From Lactuca virosa (Eukaryota; Streptophyta; Magnoliopsida; Asterales; Asteraceae), in NCBI GenBank assembly GCA_928212115.1, contig CAKMRJ010002223.1, positions 309,630,707-309,694,706 of the forward strand: 64,000 bases of DNA, written 5' to 3'. Made by a program: the position numbers and the translations under genes. Below, piece after piece: positions 11,040 through 22,740 of the stretch; the stretch's first letter is position 1, and every line of letters starts with the position of its first letter. The notes below the pieces were generated by a model. The model was given only the letters and a program-made list of their open reading frames with translations, was not told the origin of the DNA and searched no databases.

Positions 11040-11813
11040 ATGTCAGTCTTACCGTTAGTAGGCCTCATTCACGAAGCTGGTATATAAGGGGTGTTTAAGG
11101 AAGCGACATGTAAAATGACCGTCATTGGGTATCCACTCTTACCCACCGCACCCTTGACTAGTGGAGGGTCGTTAGCCGAACGAGTAGGATAGGACACAAG
11201 CATTCCATTATAAGTATAATGAAATAAGAAGTAACTAAACACTTTTATAAATTCCTAAATCATACTTACTTTAGGAAAAATGTGGAGTTGGTGCTAATCC
11301 ATGAAATTGCACATTGCACCTTGTTGGTCGTTAGTGGAGCGTGTGTGGTTAACCGACACACAAATATAGGACCACTGAAGGATGGAAATGGGTAGCTCGT
11401 AGATTATCATAGATCAATGGAGCATGTGTGGTTAACCGGCACATTGATTAGGTGATAGACATCTTCGAGAGTACCAAGCTAATTTCCATGGTTATCCACA
11501 CCTTGTTTGTGATCCTCGGCATCCCAGTCGCAAATATGAAGGGCACAATCGAGATTAAACATGTCATTGAAAAGTTCAATGAATCTCAAAAGATCTAGGA
11601 GTTTCAATTCATTTAAAACCTAATTTTCAATTTTCGTTTTTTCATGGTGGAAATTGGTAAATCGTCATTTACCTACCTTCAAATATTCTGCAACTGGATT
11701 ACGGCATCCCTCTTCAGATTTGTAGAATATTGTTTTGGATCCAAGCCTCAATATTTCATTTGGGTGTTATATTAAGGATTGAATCAACTAACTTGAATTT
11801 CTCCCATTTGTAG
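11040..11813 (+). ncRNA. Structured leader of Copia A
   Basis: This stretch is strongly conserved with 19560-20335 of Copia C although the sequence before it is not. It contains: a hairpin at 11126-11145 (stem TGGGTA/TACCCA, loop TCCACTCT); twin hairpins at 11330-11365 and 11413-11448, each with a 22-base loop holding the palindrome GGTTAACC; a hairpin at 11506-11534 with CGGCATCCC in its loop; and a hairpin at 11682-11731 with loop ATTACGGCATCCCTCTTC. Several stems differ from Copia C by paired changes. Likely roles are dimerisation, packaging or translation control, which is inference. No reading frame is conserved here. Confidence 0.7.
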
Positions 11814-12579
11814 ATGTCAAAATCTAACAACTATGATCTTCCTGAGTCCCTTGGAAAAATATTTCCACATGAAGATGATGTTCCAAGATTGGATTGTGGA
11901 AATGGAAATCATGCTTAACTTACTCCACCTCCTCCAGTAATTCTCCCTGACCCATGTGTTCGAAGACTTGAAAAGTTGAAAGTCACTCAACCCTTATTGG
12001 AAAAAAAAACACAAAGATGGAAAGTCTGTATGTGCTCATGTCTTGGATATGAAGTTGCATATTGATAGATTGAGAATGTTGGGTGTTGTTGTTTCAAGGA
12101 AGCTGGCTGTTGACTTCGTTCTTCAATAACTTCCCAAATCATATAGTGAGTTGATTAGAGATTACTATATGACGGACCACGACATGACCCTCATTGATCT
12201 TACCTATTTGCTTATTGCTGGTGAATCAGCAATGATTTGGCGCATTGGTCAAGCAAATTTGTCTGGTAAATCAAACTCCTATACTTCCATAGCAATTGAC
12301 AATAGCAACATTGGAAGTCCAGAAACGTCTTCTCTTCCCAATGGAAATGGATTGGTCAAGATCAAACCGTTTGACCGGATGGAAAAGAGAAAGGTTGAAT
12401 ATGAAATTGTCCCATGTGCTGTTCCCAAAGTGTCAAATTGTTTCTACTGCCAAGAGAATGGGCATTGGTTACGAAGCTGCCGTATCTACCTAAAGGATCG
12501 CGAAGATGGGAGAGTCAAGATGTATGACTCTGCTTCAGGTAAAACCCACTATCTAACTCTATTAAGTTCCTGTTTGTAG
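11814..12579 (+). pseudogene. gag: Copia A gag remnant with zinc knuckle
   Basis: A Ty1/copia Gag. The likely start, ATG 11814, opens a frame that stops after 34 codons (11918). Gag-like sequence then continues in other frames, with HIDRLRMLGV at about 12061-12090. The longest intact piece is the ORF 12151-12579 (142 aa), which carries a CX2CX4HX4C zinc knuckle, CFYCQENGHWLRSC, at residues 97-110. The frame stops about 30 residues after the knuckle, before any protease, whereas Copia C continues into protease at the same point. It is disabled by stops and frameshifts. Confidence 0.85.
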
Positions 12580-15500
12580 ATTATTAATACATGATGTGAT
12601 AAGATTGCATTTTGATGTTTTGATGGATCGAAGAAAAGAAAGGAAGCTTAAAGGAAGAGTGAGTTGAGTATGATCACGAAGAAATGGATTTCAATCGCAT
12701 GATTCGAAGATCGGATTTTTGAGGTGTTGTTTAAGAGTTAGGATAGATTGCTTAGAAATGTTTAATCACATAGTTTTCATTTGTAATTACGTTGTAAGGA
12801 CATGTTTTTCCGTGTTTTATAAATAAAATAAAATTTTGTTTTGTCTTATTTATATATCCTTGCAATGGCATTTGTGAAAATTGATGTTTGAATGTTTCTA
12901 TTGATAGCAATGTTGAAATGGATGTGATTCTTTATTATGTTATTTGTGGTAGTGTCGAAAATTTACCAAATAAGGAATAATTCTCATCACCCAAGTTTCA
13001 ATTGGACAGAAACTTGGAATCATGCAACTGGTATTGTATGATCAATGAGAACCTTCGCATTTGGGAAATTGAGACTAATTCCTTGTTCACTCATAGATGT
13101 GAGTCAAGTGAAGGATTAGGGGATCTAGTACACATAGTTGTGTACTAGTCAAGTCCACCACAAAGAACAATAAGAATATTCGTCATGAGTTGCTAAAAGT
13201 TTAGTAAATATCGTTATGCTTAAATGTTTAAGTGTGATTCTGAATCATTGGAAAAGTTTCAATAATAGCAGAACGAATAAGAAGAGTCAATTAGGTAGAG
13301 AGATAAAAGTTTCTCCATTCTGAAAAGAAGGGAGAGTACTTTTTCTATGATCATCTTAATGATTATGAAACCGTATCACAATTAATCCTCTTAGGACAAC
13401 TTAGTGCGCTAGTATGACTAAGAAGAGGAGTCGGGAATTGTTGAAATGGTTAAATCAAGAAGTGAATCATACTTTGTTCCAAAAGGTCAAGTCTTAGAGT
13501 TATACTCCAATATTATGTACTGAGTGACATGTCTTAAGTAAGTAACACATCACAAAATGTTGAGTAGAAATGTTTCTCGCTCTTGCACATTTTAAAAATT
13601 GGTAAGTTGTGATGTCTTGGATAAGACAAAGACCAACTAAGACCAATTGTGTGTTGTGTGTTTGTCTTGTTAAGAATCCGCACTAACTCTTGAATATTTG
13701 TTTGTCAATGAATGTTCTTTGAGAAGAGAATCTTATATGTCAAGAGGTTAGTGGGAGTCTTAAATATCTTGAAAAGGATTTCAAGAACTAATCAAGTGTA
13801 AACCTATCGCTTTGACATATTCTTTATTCTGTGTCATTCCAGTTAAGTCAGTTATGCATTTGAGTTCTATGAGTTTTCATTTGACTGCATATAGGGTAAA
13901 GCACATTGATCAATGAAAGTACATTGATCGGTATGGGTGAGCTGTTGAACAACTTGGAAGCAACAGTAGGACCTTGTGCTGCCAGGTGGCAAGAAATTAA
14001 GATTGAACAAGTTGAGTCCATATGAGTTTGGATTTCTCACAAACATTGTCTTATGATTATGAAAAATTCACATGGATAGGAACACATACACCATAAAATC
14101 TAAGTAGTAAGGTTTCTTTTCGCTTCATGAAAACGATTGTGAGGAAACGCTTTCTCTAGGAAGATTTTAAGGAGATAGTGATTATGTAAATTGCATTCAC
14201 AAATTCGATTATAATTACGGCATCCCTCTTCATAGTTCGAATTGTGAGATTTGGCAATTAGTTTGAACAATTAAGACTTATTGCTGTAAGTTCTGAAATT
14301 GTTTAGACATACATATGAGCTTTATAATAAAAGTGTATGAGCTTAGATAAAGTCTTATCGAAGCATCAAGTATCAAACATATGAACGTTGGTAGGAAAGT
14401 CAATAAGTATTGATTTCTAGAAGTCCAGCTGTTTTCTAGTACATGTCAAAGCTAGTGGGAGCATAAGTGTTATGCTAGTAAAGTAAAAATTACCATGTTA
14501 GTGGGAGCCTGATTATTATGTTGCAAGTTAGCAATATTATTTATAGAAAACAAAAGTTTCAATTGCAGAGGTTGAAAAGTTGTTTTTGCTGTAATTAAGG
14601 GATATAATATTATACTTCATTTCAAATCTAGAAGCTTAGATCGAGAAATTATAATTAAATTTATTCAAAGGACATATATGAATGTTATGTTGAAAAGATT
14701 TAACATAAGGAAATTCTATATATGGCAATATTATAGTAAGAGACTGGTCAAGTATCATGTCTTTATGTAAGACATTATGTATCGTATCCCATACGCTTCG
14801 GGTATAGGATCGTTTACATATGCTGTAATATTCAGCCGTTCTGTCTATTCCAAATGCCTAGAGCGTTAAGAAGGAAAAAGGACAAGAATCGGATATGACT
14901 AAAGTAAGTTAAACAACTGTCAAATACAATCTAAGGTTCGCCAAGGATTGGTCACTTGTGGGCAGTTGGAAGTATAGTAATGGATGGACCATATTGACAT
15001 CATTATGAATAGATAGGATTTTATTTATAATGTGTTATCATATGGAAAATATGGAAATGTTTCCATAATGGGAGTTGGATATTAAGAATCTATGTAGATT
15101 AGAAACTTTTATGCAAGAAGGATATTCAAAGGAATGTACTTTGAATATGAGACTTCATATCTATGGATTTGTCTTGTAACAATCTCCAACAGAGCTCTTT
15201 ATAATATCATTGACAAAGTCTTTGTGACTTTGGTGCTGTGACATTTCAAAAGGAGCATTGCATAAAATATTAGAATCTAACATATTCTAATAGTGGCAAG
15301 AATTTGGTATTCTTACACTTGTAACATGGATTAGGAGTTGTGAAATGAGTATCGTTGGAAATGTGTTCAATTGATCTATTTCACAAAGTATGGACCATAG
15401 GTAAACATAGTGTGCATGCTTGGAGCATGGGACAACTGTTGTTATAATTCAAGTAATAAGTTGATTATCCGAAACATTATACAATGAATAATCAGTAATC

Positions 15501-15972
15501 AATATGGTGATTCAATAAAATGTGTTTTATTTATACTCAATGGTTTTGAGGCCATATTGGATTCGTTTATTCTTGTGTTGCACTTTGCATGTTTTGAATT
15601 CCAGAATAACTAGGATATTCAAACATCCACAGTCGCTCATACGTTGGAAGTAGGTATGAGGTAAGACTGTCATGAATCCGTCTGTAGATTGTATAAGATG
15701 TTTAGACATAGCACAAGTTTGCTGCAAAATTCATGAGTGCTCCTTTAATACGATTAGAGTATTGGATTAAACCCACGCTCACTTGAATCACTTCATGGAT
15801 TTTATCATAAGTGATTAGTGAGATGATAATATCTTATATTCTTGAATCGGAGACGTGTGAGTTGTAGTTTGCAAGTCGGTTGCACATTGACATATGTAAT
15901 CACACCAGTAACTTGGTGTTCTAAAACATATTGTTGTGTGTGATTTGATGAGTATATACAAGCGAGCATTTG
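12580..15972 (+). other. Noncoding body of Copia A (pol missing)
   Basis: About 3.4 kb with no readable pol. Short (A/T)AGTGGGAGC stretches at about 13749, 14452 and 14497 recall the segment just upstream of the RT active site in Copia C (about 23340), so these may be relics. A hairpin at 14197-14247 repeats the loop ATTACGGCATCCCTCTTC seen in the leader. Bases from about 15530 match the 3' UTR of Copia C (24420 onward). The UTR continues at 36813 after Gypsy B. Confidence 0.6.
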
Positions 15973-18040
15973 TGTGACAACCCGAAATTTCTATTATGTA
16001 CAACCTCTCACATCAATAAGTGTCAGAACAGTTTCTGCTAACTTTCAGGCTTTTTGGATTAAGTTCTAGTGTTTTAAAGTTAGTAATTCAGGAGATGACA
16101 GGAGAGAGGATGCCCTAGGGTTTATTCTGCAACAATAATGTCCCAAAACTCCAAGAGTTTGGAGTTTACGGCCTAAACAAAAATGTGTTTACGGCCGTAA
16201 ACCCCAAAAAGGGGGTATAAATATGACACTTAGTCATATTTTACCACTTTTCACATTTTCAAGATCCAAAACCAAACTCTCTCTCAAGTATCATCGAACA
16301 TTTCTTCAAGATCTTCAACTTGTAAGTGTTTCTATCCCTAATAAGTTGATATCTACCCTAATCTAGTGATCTAACATGATTCCATCCTTGAAATCATTCC
16401 AAAAGTGTAGATCTTCAAGTTTCACCAAGAACACACACTAGTGTTCTTGGACTTTTAGCACCTTTTCGAGCTTTTACCTAGTAAGTACTCCTACCCTAGT
16501 GTGTTATAAGGCTCGTTACACTTCTAAACATCAAGAAAACACCCAAGAAACAAAGGATCAAAGGTGTTTACGGTCCAAGAACACCTTGGCCCGTAAACCC
16601 TATTAAGGGTGCCAAAGTGTGCCCTAGTTGCTTCTAAGCCTTGGAAACTAGTCTAGACCCCTTCCGTAATGTGTTTAGTTCTTGAAAACATCAAAAGACC
16701 ATAAATCATGTGGGTTTACGGCCGTAAACCCAAAGACAAATAGTCCAGGGACCGTAAACTCCCCAAGGTAGTGAAATGGTGCCCTAATCTCTTCCTAAGG
16801 CTTAAACATGAAGTAGGAATGCTTCTTGTGATCATTAAGGCTTCAAAACACAAAATGATCAAAGAAACATGAGTTTACGGCCGTAAACTCATGGGTTTAC
16901 GACCGTAAACTCAAGGAGTTATAGTCATAAAACCGTAAACTCCAAGGGAGTTTACCCTTGAACCCCAAACTCAATAGCAAGGTCCTACCACCCTTAGATG
17001 CAATCCTTATGATTTATAGCACTTAAATCAAGTGTTTTACATGTCTTAGGATGTCTTAAACTTGGTTAATTAGTTGTTTTATGACTAATTGGATACATAT
17101 ATGTGATTATATGTTAACTAGGATCATTGTGTGTGTACAAGTCTTCACTTGACACTAAGGATCCTACATCATTCAGTTCATCCACAACCACCCACTACAG
17201 GTGAGTTCATACCCCTTAATCAATCTTTTAAATGATTTTAAATGCTTTCATGGGGGGGGGGGAGATACAAGTAGAAAACAGGAAGTTGTAGAATCAATCA
17301 CATGTGATTTATAACTGTGTTTTCAACCAACTGATTTCACATACTTCAAAATGTGATAAATACAATAGTTTTCGGTTGTTTTATACTTTGTTATCAAATG
17401 ATTTACTTTTGAATTATTTTATAAACTGACATCAAGTCATCATTATTTATTGTTCAAAACTCTTTAATGTTTTACAAAACCCCTTTCAACTTATTGTTAA
17501 AAACCATATCTATACACTTATGTTTCATATACATATGTATTGATATGAGAGCTTTCATTCTTTCTTCAGTTCCAACACTCTTGTGTAGCAAGGGTGGTAA
17601 AACCTACTTGGACATTCAATTTACATTCCAGTAAACTATTATAGGTATAGTTTAGGGGATACAAACTACTATTCCTATTACAAGGAATTACACAAGAGTC
17701 AGTTCATTCATGAGTCTATACTAATACATTACATACAATATGAAGAGATACTATTACATGGATACTTTTACATGGATACTATTACATAGATACTATATGA
17801 TGAGATACTATTACATATTATATGTGTAGATATTATTATATATGTACGGGACTAACCATTCTACACCCAGCTGTTAGCTACAGAGGGAAAATGCACATCG
17901 ACGGATGTCTACAGTTAATACTATTTGGCAATTACTATGTCGTGTTTATCCTAGTACCAAAGGATAATACTTAAATGATTATATAATTTCCCTTTTACTT
18001 TTATTTTGTGACACATTCACATAAACGATGAGGTAGACTA
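15973..18040 (+). repeat. 5' LTR of Gypsy B, first part
   Basis: TATA box TATAAATA at 16216-16223, about 240 bases in, so U3 is short. Perfect palindromes centred on TTTACGGCCGTAAA are at 16187-16202 (16 bp), 16711-16732 (22 bp) and 16868-16893 (26 bp), with variants elsewhere. A 33-base hairpin lies at 16566-16598. There is a G11 tract at 17252-17262 and a degenerate GATACTATTACAT repeat at about 17745-17830. Copia C interrupts at 18041. Confidence 0.9.
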
Positions 18041-18815
18041 TGTTGGATATAGTGTCTAAGTCCATAACTTTATTTGGCATATACTTGACCCGACCCGACA
18101 TGGTCCATTTGGGTTGCATGGCATTGCAATACTTGGATAGACTGGATGAGAGAATAAGGCACTTATGATTATCAATATATTATAAGTTCTAATATATTAA
18201 TAATAGTATTATTTAATTAGTATTGATCAAGTATTAATCTAGTATTAATTTGGTGATCAAAGTGAGACTAATTAAATATATAGGGTTGATTATGACAATC
18301 ATCAATTATTTTATGGTGGATTAATGATCCATGGTTTATGGGTTTGGTTATAACCATATGGAGCTCCATGGATAGTCCATGGGAGTTACAAACCCATGGG
18401 TCATGAGAAATCAAGAGTCATGACAATTAAGGGCATTCATATGTAAACCCTAATTGTGACAACACTATAAAAGGAACCCTATGGCTAGCAAAATTGTGAC
18501 CTAGTTTTTCTAGTGAGGGCATAACCGATCTTAAAGTGTAAGAAGTATTCTCTCAAGTTATTCCAAGTCTTGTGGTGTTGTGTGAAGCATTTGCGGCACA
18601 ACATTTGGGGTGCTAGGCTCACAAAGTCTTGAAGGAATCCAAGCAACAACAAGGTATGTATTTCTACTAGTTTTATGTTCGATGTTATCCCCATGCCATG
18701 CTAGTTAGGAAATAACCTTGAAAAGAAATTTGCATGTATATAGAGAAAACATAGATTCAAGGTTATTAGGGTTGCATGTACACTTAGGAAGTGTTAGAAT
18801 GCTCAAAACCCATCA
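18041..18815 (+). repeat. 5' LTR of Copia C (775 bp)
   Basis: TATA box TATAAAA at 18466-18472, about 425 bases in, at nearly the same offset as in Copia A. Compared with the 3' LTR it keeps a short AT-rich stretch near 18210-18235 that the other copy lacks. Confidence 0.93.
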
Positions 18816-18816
18816 G

Positions 18817-18830
18817 TGGTATCAGAGACT
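18817..18830 (+). promoter_or_regulatory. Primer binding site of Copia C
   Basis: TGGTATCAGAGAC, a tRNA-Met type site with one change near its end, one base after the LTR. Confidence 0.88.
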
Positions 18831-18898
18831 AGGATTGTTTTCTGTATACTTGATGCAAAACTGCTTAAAAATCGAAAATTTTGCACTTTGACGACTGC

Positions 18899-18982
18899 AC
18901 TCGCCGAGTCCATGGGGAGGACTCGCCGAGTCCATGAACAAATTCATCCTACTCGACGAGTAGAATAATGCACTCGACGAGT
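18899..18982 (+). repeat. Fourfold ACTCGNCGAGT array, Copia C leader
   Basis: Copies at 18899-18909, 18921-18931, 18951-18961 and 18972-18982 (central base C, C, A, A), spaced 22, 30 and 21. It begins about 80 bases after the primer site, as in Copia A, though the flanking sequence differs. Confidence 0.9.
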
Positions 18983-19559
18983 AGGAGCGTGTTGGGCAGT
19001 TTTTTCGAGTTTGTTGCTGGAAAATGGATTAAGATCATTATCTCAATCTGTTTTGGACTTGTAAAATCTGTTTTTTAAAATGATAATGATTATGTTAACC
19101 CATTTTACATGACTTTTATCAATTTTCAAGTATTGTATATGTTTATATGATTTCTTGAAATTGCTTGACATGAATTTGTGTTCTTATGAGTTTAGAAGAT
19201 CATAGGAATTATGTGTAACCTCCATGTGTGTTTAATTCATGATCTTAATGGCTATGATGGTGTCCATAACTTGTCCTCAAGTTATGGATAACCAAAAGTC
19301 ACTTCTCTTAATTATGATTAAAGAACTAAAGAGGTTTCATAAAATGAAGAGTCTTCATTTTTTATGAACCATTAAAACTCATAAGTTACAAATTGAAGAG
19401 ATTGGAGAGACTTGGAATAGTTTCAAATCTTGCCCTCAAGGTTTGGAATTTGGAAAGTCTTACACTTTAATACTTTAATTCCAAATTAAACCTTAGATTT
19501 TAAAAGGTTTAAAAATCAACACTTATACTATTATTATAATTTTATTATATAGATATGTA

Positions 19560-20335
19560 TAAGAATATGTCATTCTTACCGTTAGTAGGCCTCATTCACG
19601 AAGCCGGTCTATAAGGGGGGTATAAGGTTGTTGCCTATAAAATGGTGACTTAATGGGTGTCCACTCTCACCCACCGCTTCCTTGATCGGTGGAGGGTCGT
19701 TAGCCGAACGGGTAGGATACGACTTTAAATACTCGTTAAAAGTATAATGAATTATAAAGTAACTATACATTATAAATTCCCAATCTTAGTTACTTTAGGA
19801 AAATGTGAAATTGGTGCTAGCCCATAAAATTACACTTTGTACCTTACCAAGTCGTTAGTGGAGCGTGTGTGGTTAACCGGCACACTAACATGGACTAGTA
19901 AGAGTGGCAAAGGGTAACTTGACCTTATTATAGATCGGTGGAGCGTGTGTGGTTAACCGGCACATCGATTAGGTAATATTGTTGAGGGTACCAAGTCAAT
20001 TTGTATGGTTATTCACACCTTGTTTGTGATCCTCGGCATCCCAGTCACAAACTTGAGAGGGCACAATCGAGATTCAAACATGCCATTGAAAAGTTCAATG
20101 TATCTCAAAAGATCTAGGAGTTTCAAAACCAATAAAACCTAATAATAAAATATTTCGTTCTTATGGTGGAAATTGGTAAATCGTCATTTACCTACCTTCA
20201 AATATTTTATAGTATGGATTACGGCATCCCTCTTCCAACTATAAATAGTTTGTTGGATCCTAGCCTTAATATTTCATTTGGGTGAATTATTAAGGATTCC
20301 TAATCTAATGAAACTTGTCTTTCTTTCCTTTCAGA
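19560..20335 (+). ncRNA. Structured leader of Copia C
   Basis: Counterpart of the Copia A leader. Hairpins: 19654-19673 (stem TGGGTG/CACCCA, loop TCCACTCT); twin hairpins 19854-19889 (GTTAGTG/CACTAAC) and 19934-19969 (ATCGGTG/CATCGAT), whose 22-base loops are identical to each other; 20023-20051 (TTTGTGA/TCACAAA) with CGGCATCCC in the loop; 20199-20252 with loop ATTACGGCATCCCTCTTC. It sits between the primer site and gag, where retroelement packaging and dimerisation signals usually lie. The role is inferred. Confidence 0.7.
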
Positions 20336-21440
20336 TGTCTTCCAACAATGCTTCTGGCTCAAACCCAACAGCTCCTTTTCCCTTATGAACTTGTGTGGTA
20401 AGGTCATCTTTGATGGATCCAATTTCAATGAGTGGATCAGAAACATCAGAATGATTACCCGCTATGAGGACAAAGAATATGTCCTCGATAGGGAGCTTAA
20501 GGTTGTGAATGAAGCCACTGCTACTCCTGAAGAGTTTGCGGAGTTTGTTGCACATGAAAAGGATGCTACTAAAGTAGCATGCATCATGATGGCCACCATG
20601 ACTCCTGAACTTCAAAAATCCTATGAAGATTTCTACCCCTATGAGATGCACCTGGATCTGATGGAAAGGTACCATCAGAGCGCGCGTCAGGAGAGGTATG
20701 AAATCATCTCCTCCATGATAACCGCAAGGATGAAGGATGGTGAACCCATCACCGGTCACTTGCAGAAGATGCAAAGGTTCGTTGACCGGTTGCTGAAGCT
20801 AAATGTTGACTTTCCTGAGGAAATGGCGATTGACATCATTCTCCATTCCTTACCTCCAAGTTATGATCAGTTTCGTATGACTTATCATATGAACAAGGAG
20901 GAAGTCACACTTAGCAAACTTCAAGGACTCTTAAGGACAGCTGAAAATGGCCTTAAGGGTAAAGCGGTTGCTACTTCTACTCCTTCAACAGCCCCTGTTC
21001 TGGCTATTGGGCAGGGAAAGGGTAAGAAGAGGAAAAGCCCTTCGAAGGGTACCAAGGGTAAGACTCTTGATGGTTCCTCTTCAAGTGGGACAAAGAAAGG
21101 TCCCATTACTCCTTCTTCAAACCCAAAGGAAGCACAGTGCTTCTATTGCCAGGATAAGGGACACTTCAAGCGAAGCTGCCCTAAATATCTGCAAGATGTA
21201 AAGGATGGGAAGGTTAAACCCACCCATGCAGGTATTTACACAATATTGTCTAATAACTCATCTAATGCTAATTCTTGGGTGCTTGATACAGGTTGTGGTA
21301 TTCACATTTGTACTGATTTGCAGGCACTAAGAAGAAGTGAGCAAGTGGAGCACGGGAAGATAAACTTAGTCATGGGCAACAGGAAAGCATCACCTGTTAC
21401 CAAGATAGAGTTTATTCTTTATTGCTTAATAATGGGTTAA
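20336..21440 (+). pseudogene. gag: Copia C gag and protease
   Basis: The likely start is ATG 20336 (MSSNNASGSNP); that frame ends in TGA at 20387, and the rest reads from 20385 in another frame, so one short frameshift separates them. The 351-aa piece contains a copia Gag domain (about residues 1-190), a basic Gly/Lys-rich linker (about 195-245), the zinc knuckle CFYCQDKGHFKRSC (252-265) and the aspartic protease motif VLDTGCG with catalytic Asp301. A second frameshift near 21410-21440 separates protease from integrase. The protein would cut the polyprotein within the particle. All key residues visible are intact. Confidence 0.9.
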
Positions 21441-22740
21441 TGTTAGATTTGAATAAGTGTTGTTACTCGCCCGAAATGGCGAGAAATATTATTTCTTTTC
21501 ATGGCTTGTACAAACAAGGTTTTACATTTTCATTTGATAATAAAAATGGTGCTATTAATGTTTATTACAATGATGTATTTTACTTTAAAGCATTACCTTG
21601 TGATGGTGTATATGAAGCCGTGAATGTTGTAGACAATCTAGGAAATAATGTGTTGTATATTGATTCTTCAGATAGCTTGGATAAAGCATCCTTGTGGCAT
21701 TGTCGTCTTGGACATGTTAACAAGAAGCGCATAGGCCAACTCCAAAAGGCTGGAGTCTTGGAATCATTTGACCTCAAGTCAGATGATAGTTGCGAGTCTT
21801 GTTTACTTGGAAAAATGACAAAGTCACCCTTCACAGGTACTTGTGATAGGGGTGAAGGTTTGTTGGACCTTGTACACACGGATGTGTGTGGGCCCTTCAG
21901 AGTTGCTACAAGGGATGCTAATCGCTATTATGTGACTTTTACTGATGATTACAGTAGATATGGATATATTTACTTAATCAAGCATAAGTCAGAAACCTTT
22001 GAAAAGTTCAAAGAGTTTAAGCAGGAAGTGGAGAATCAATTGGGCAGGAACATCAAGATGCTCCGATCCGATCGGGGAGGAGAGTATCTTAGCATTGAGT
22101 TCCTTGACTATCTTAAGGAATGTGGGATTGTCTCACAATTGACACCTCCCAGAACACCACAGTTGAATGGTGTAGCTGAGAGGCGCAATCGAACCTTGTT
22201 GGATATGGTTCGTTCCATGATGAGTCGAGCTTCGTTACCAATCTCTTTCTGGGGGTATGCCTTAGAGACTGCCGCCCATATCCTTAATCTAGTCCCTACT
22301 AAAAAGGTTGCCAAAACACCTCACGAGATGTGGACTGGGAAAGTTCCCAATTTGGACCACATCAAGATTTGGGGTTGTGAAGCTTTCGTGAGGCGTGAGA
22401 CTCATGATAAGCTTGAACCTCGAAGTGAGAGGTGTATTTTCATCGGCTACCCACAGAGATCCTTTGGTTTCCTCTTCTACAGACCCAGTGATAATGTGGT
22501 TTTTGTAGCAAGAAGAGGAGTCTTTCGTGAGAGAGAATTCATAAGCCAAGGGGACAATGGGAGGCAAATTGACCTTGAAGAGCTTCAAGAGTCAAGTGGT
22601 GAAGGAACCTCAAATGCTATCGACCAACCTGAGGAGGAAACTCCTGTTGATCCGATAGATGAGTCTGTACCTCCAAGACGTTCCACTAGGGTGAGGAACA
22701 CACCTGATTTTTATTATGGTTATCACATCACCACTGAAGG
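21422..22740 (+). pseudogene. pol: Copia C integrase
   Basis: Reads from 21422 in one frame through to RT (ORF to 23047). The N-terminal zinc-binding domain shows HCRLGH (His93, His98) and CESC (Cys124, Cys127). The catalytic core has Asp154 (VHTDVCGP), Asp217 (SDRGGEY) and Glu253 (NGVAERRNRT), giving the classic D,D-35-E spacing. The C-terminal part continues through IWGCEAFVR to the variable linker with PPRRSTRVRNTP. It would insert element DNA into the nucleus of the host. No stop falls within the domain. Confidence 0.92.
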
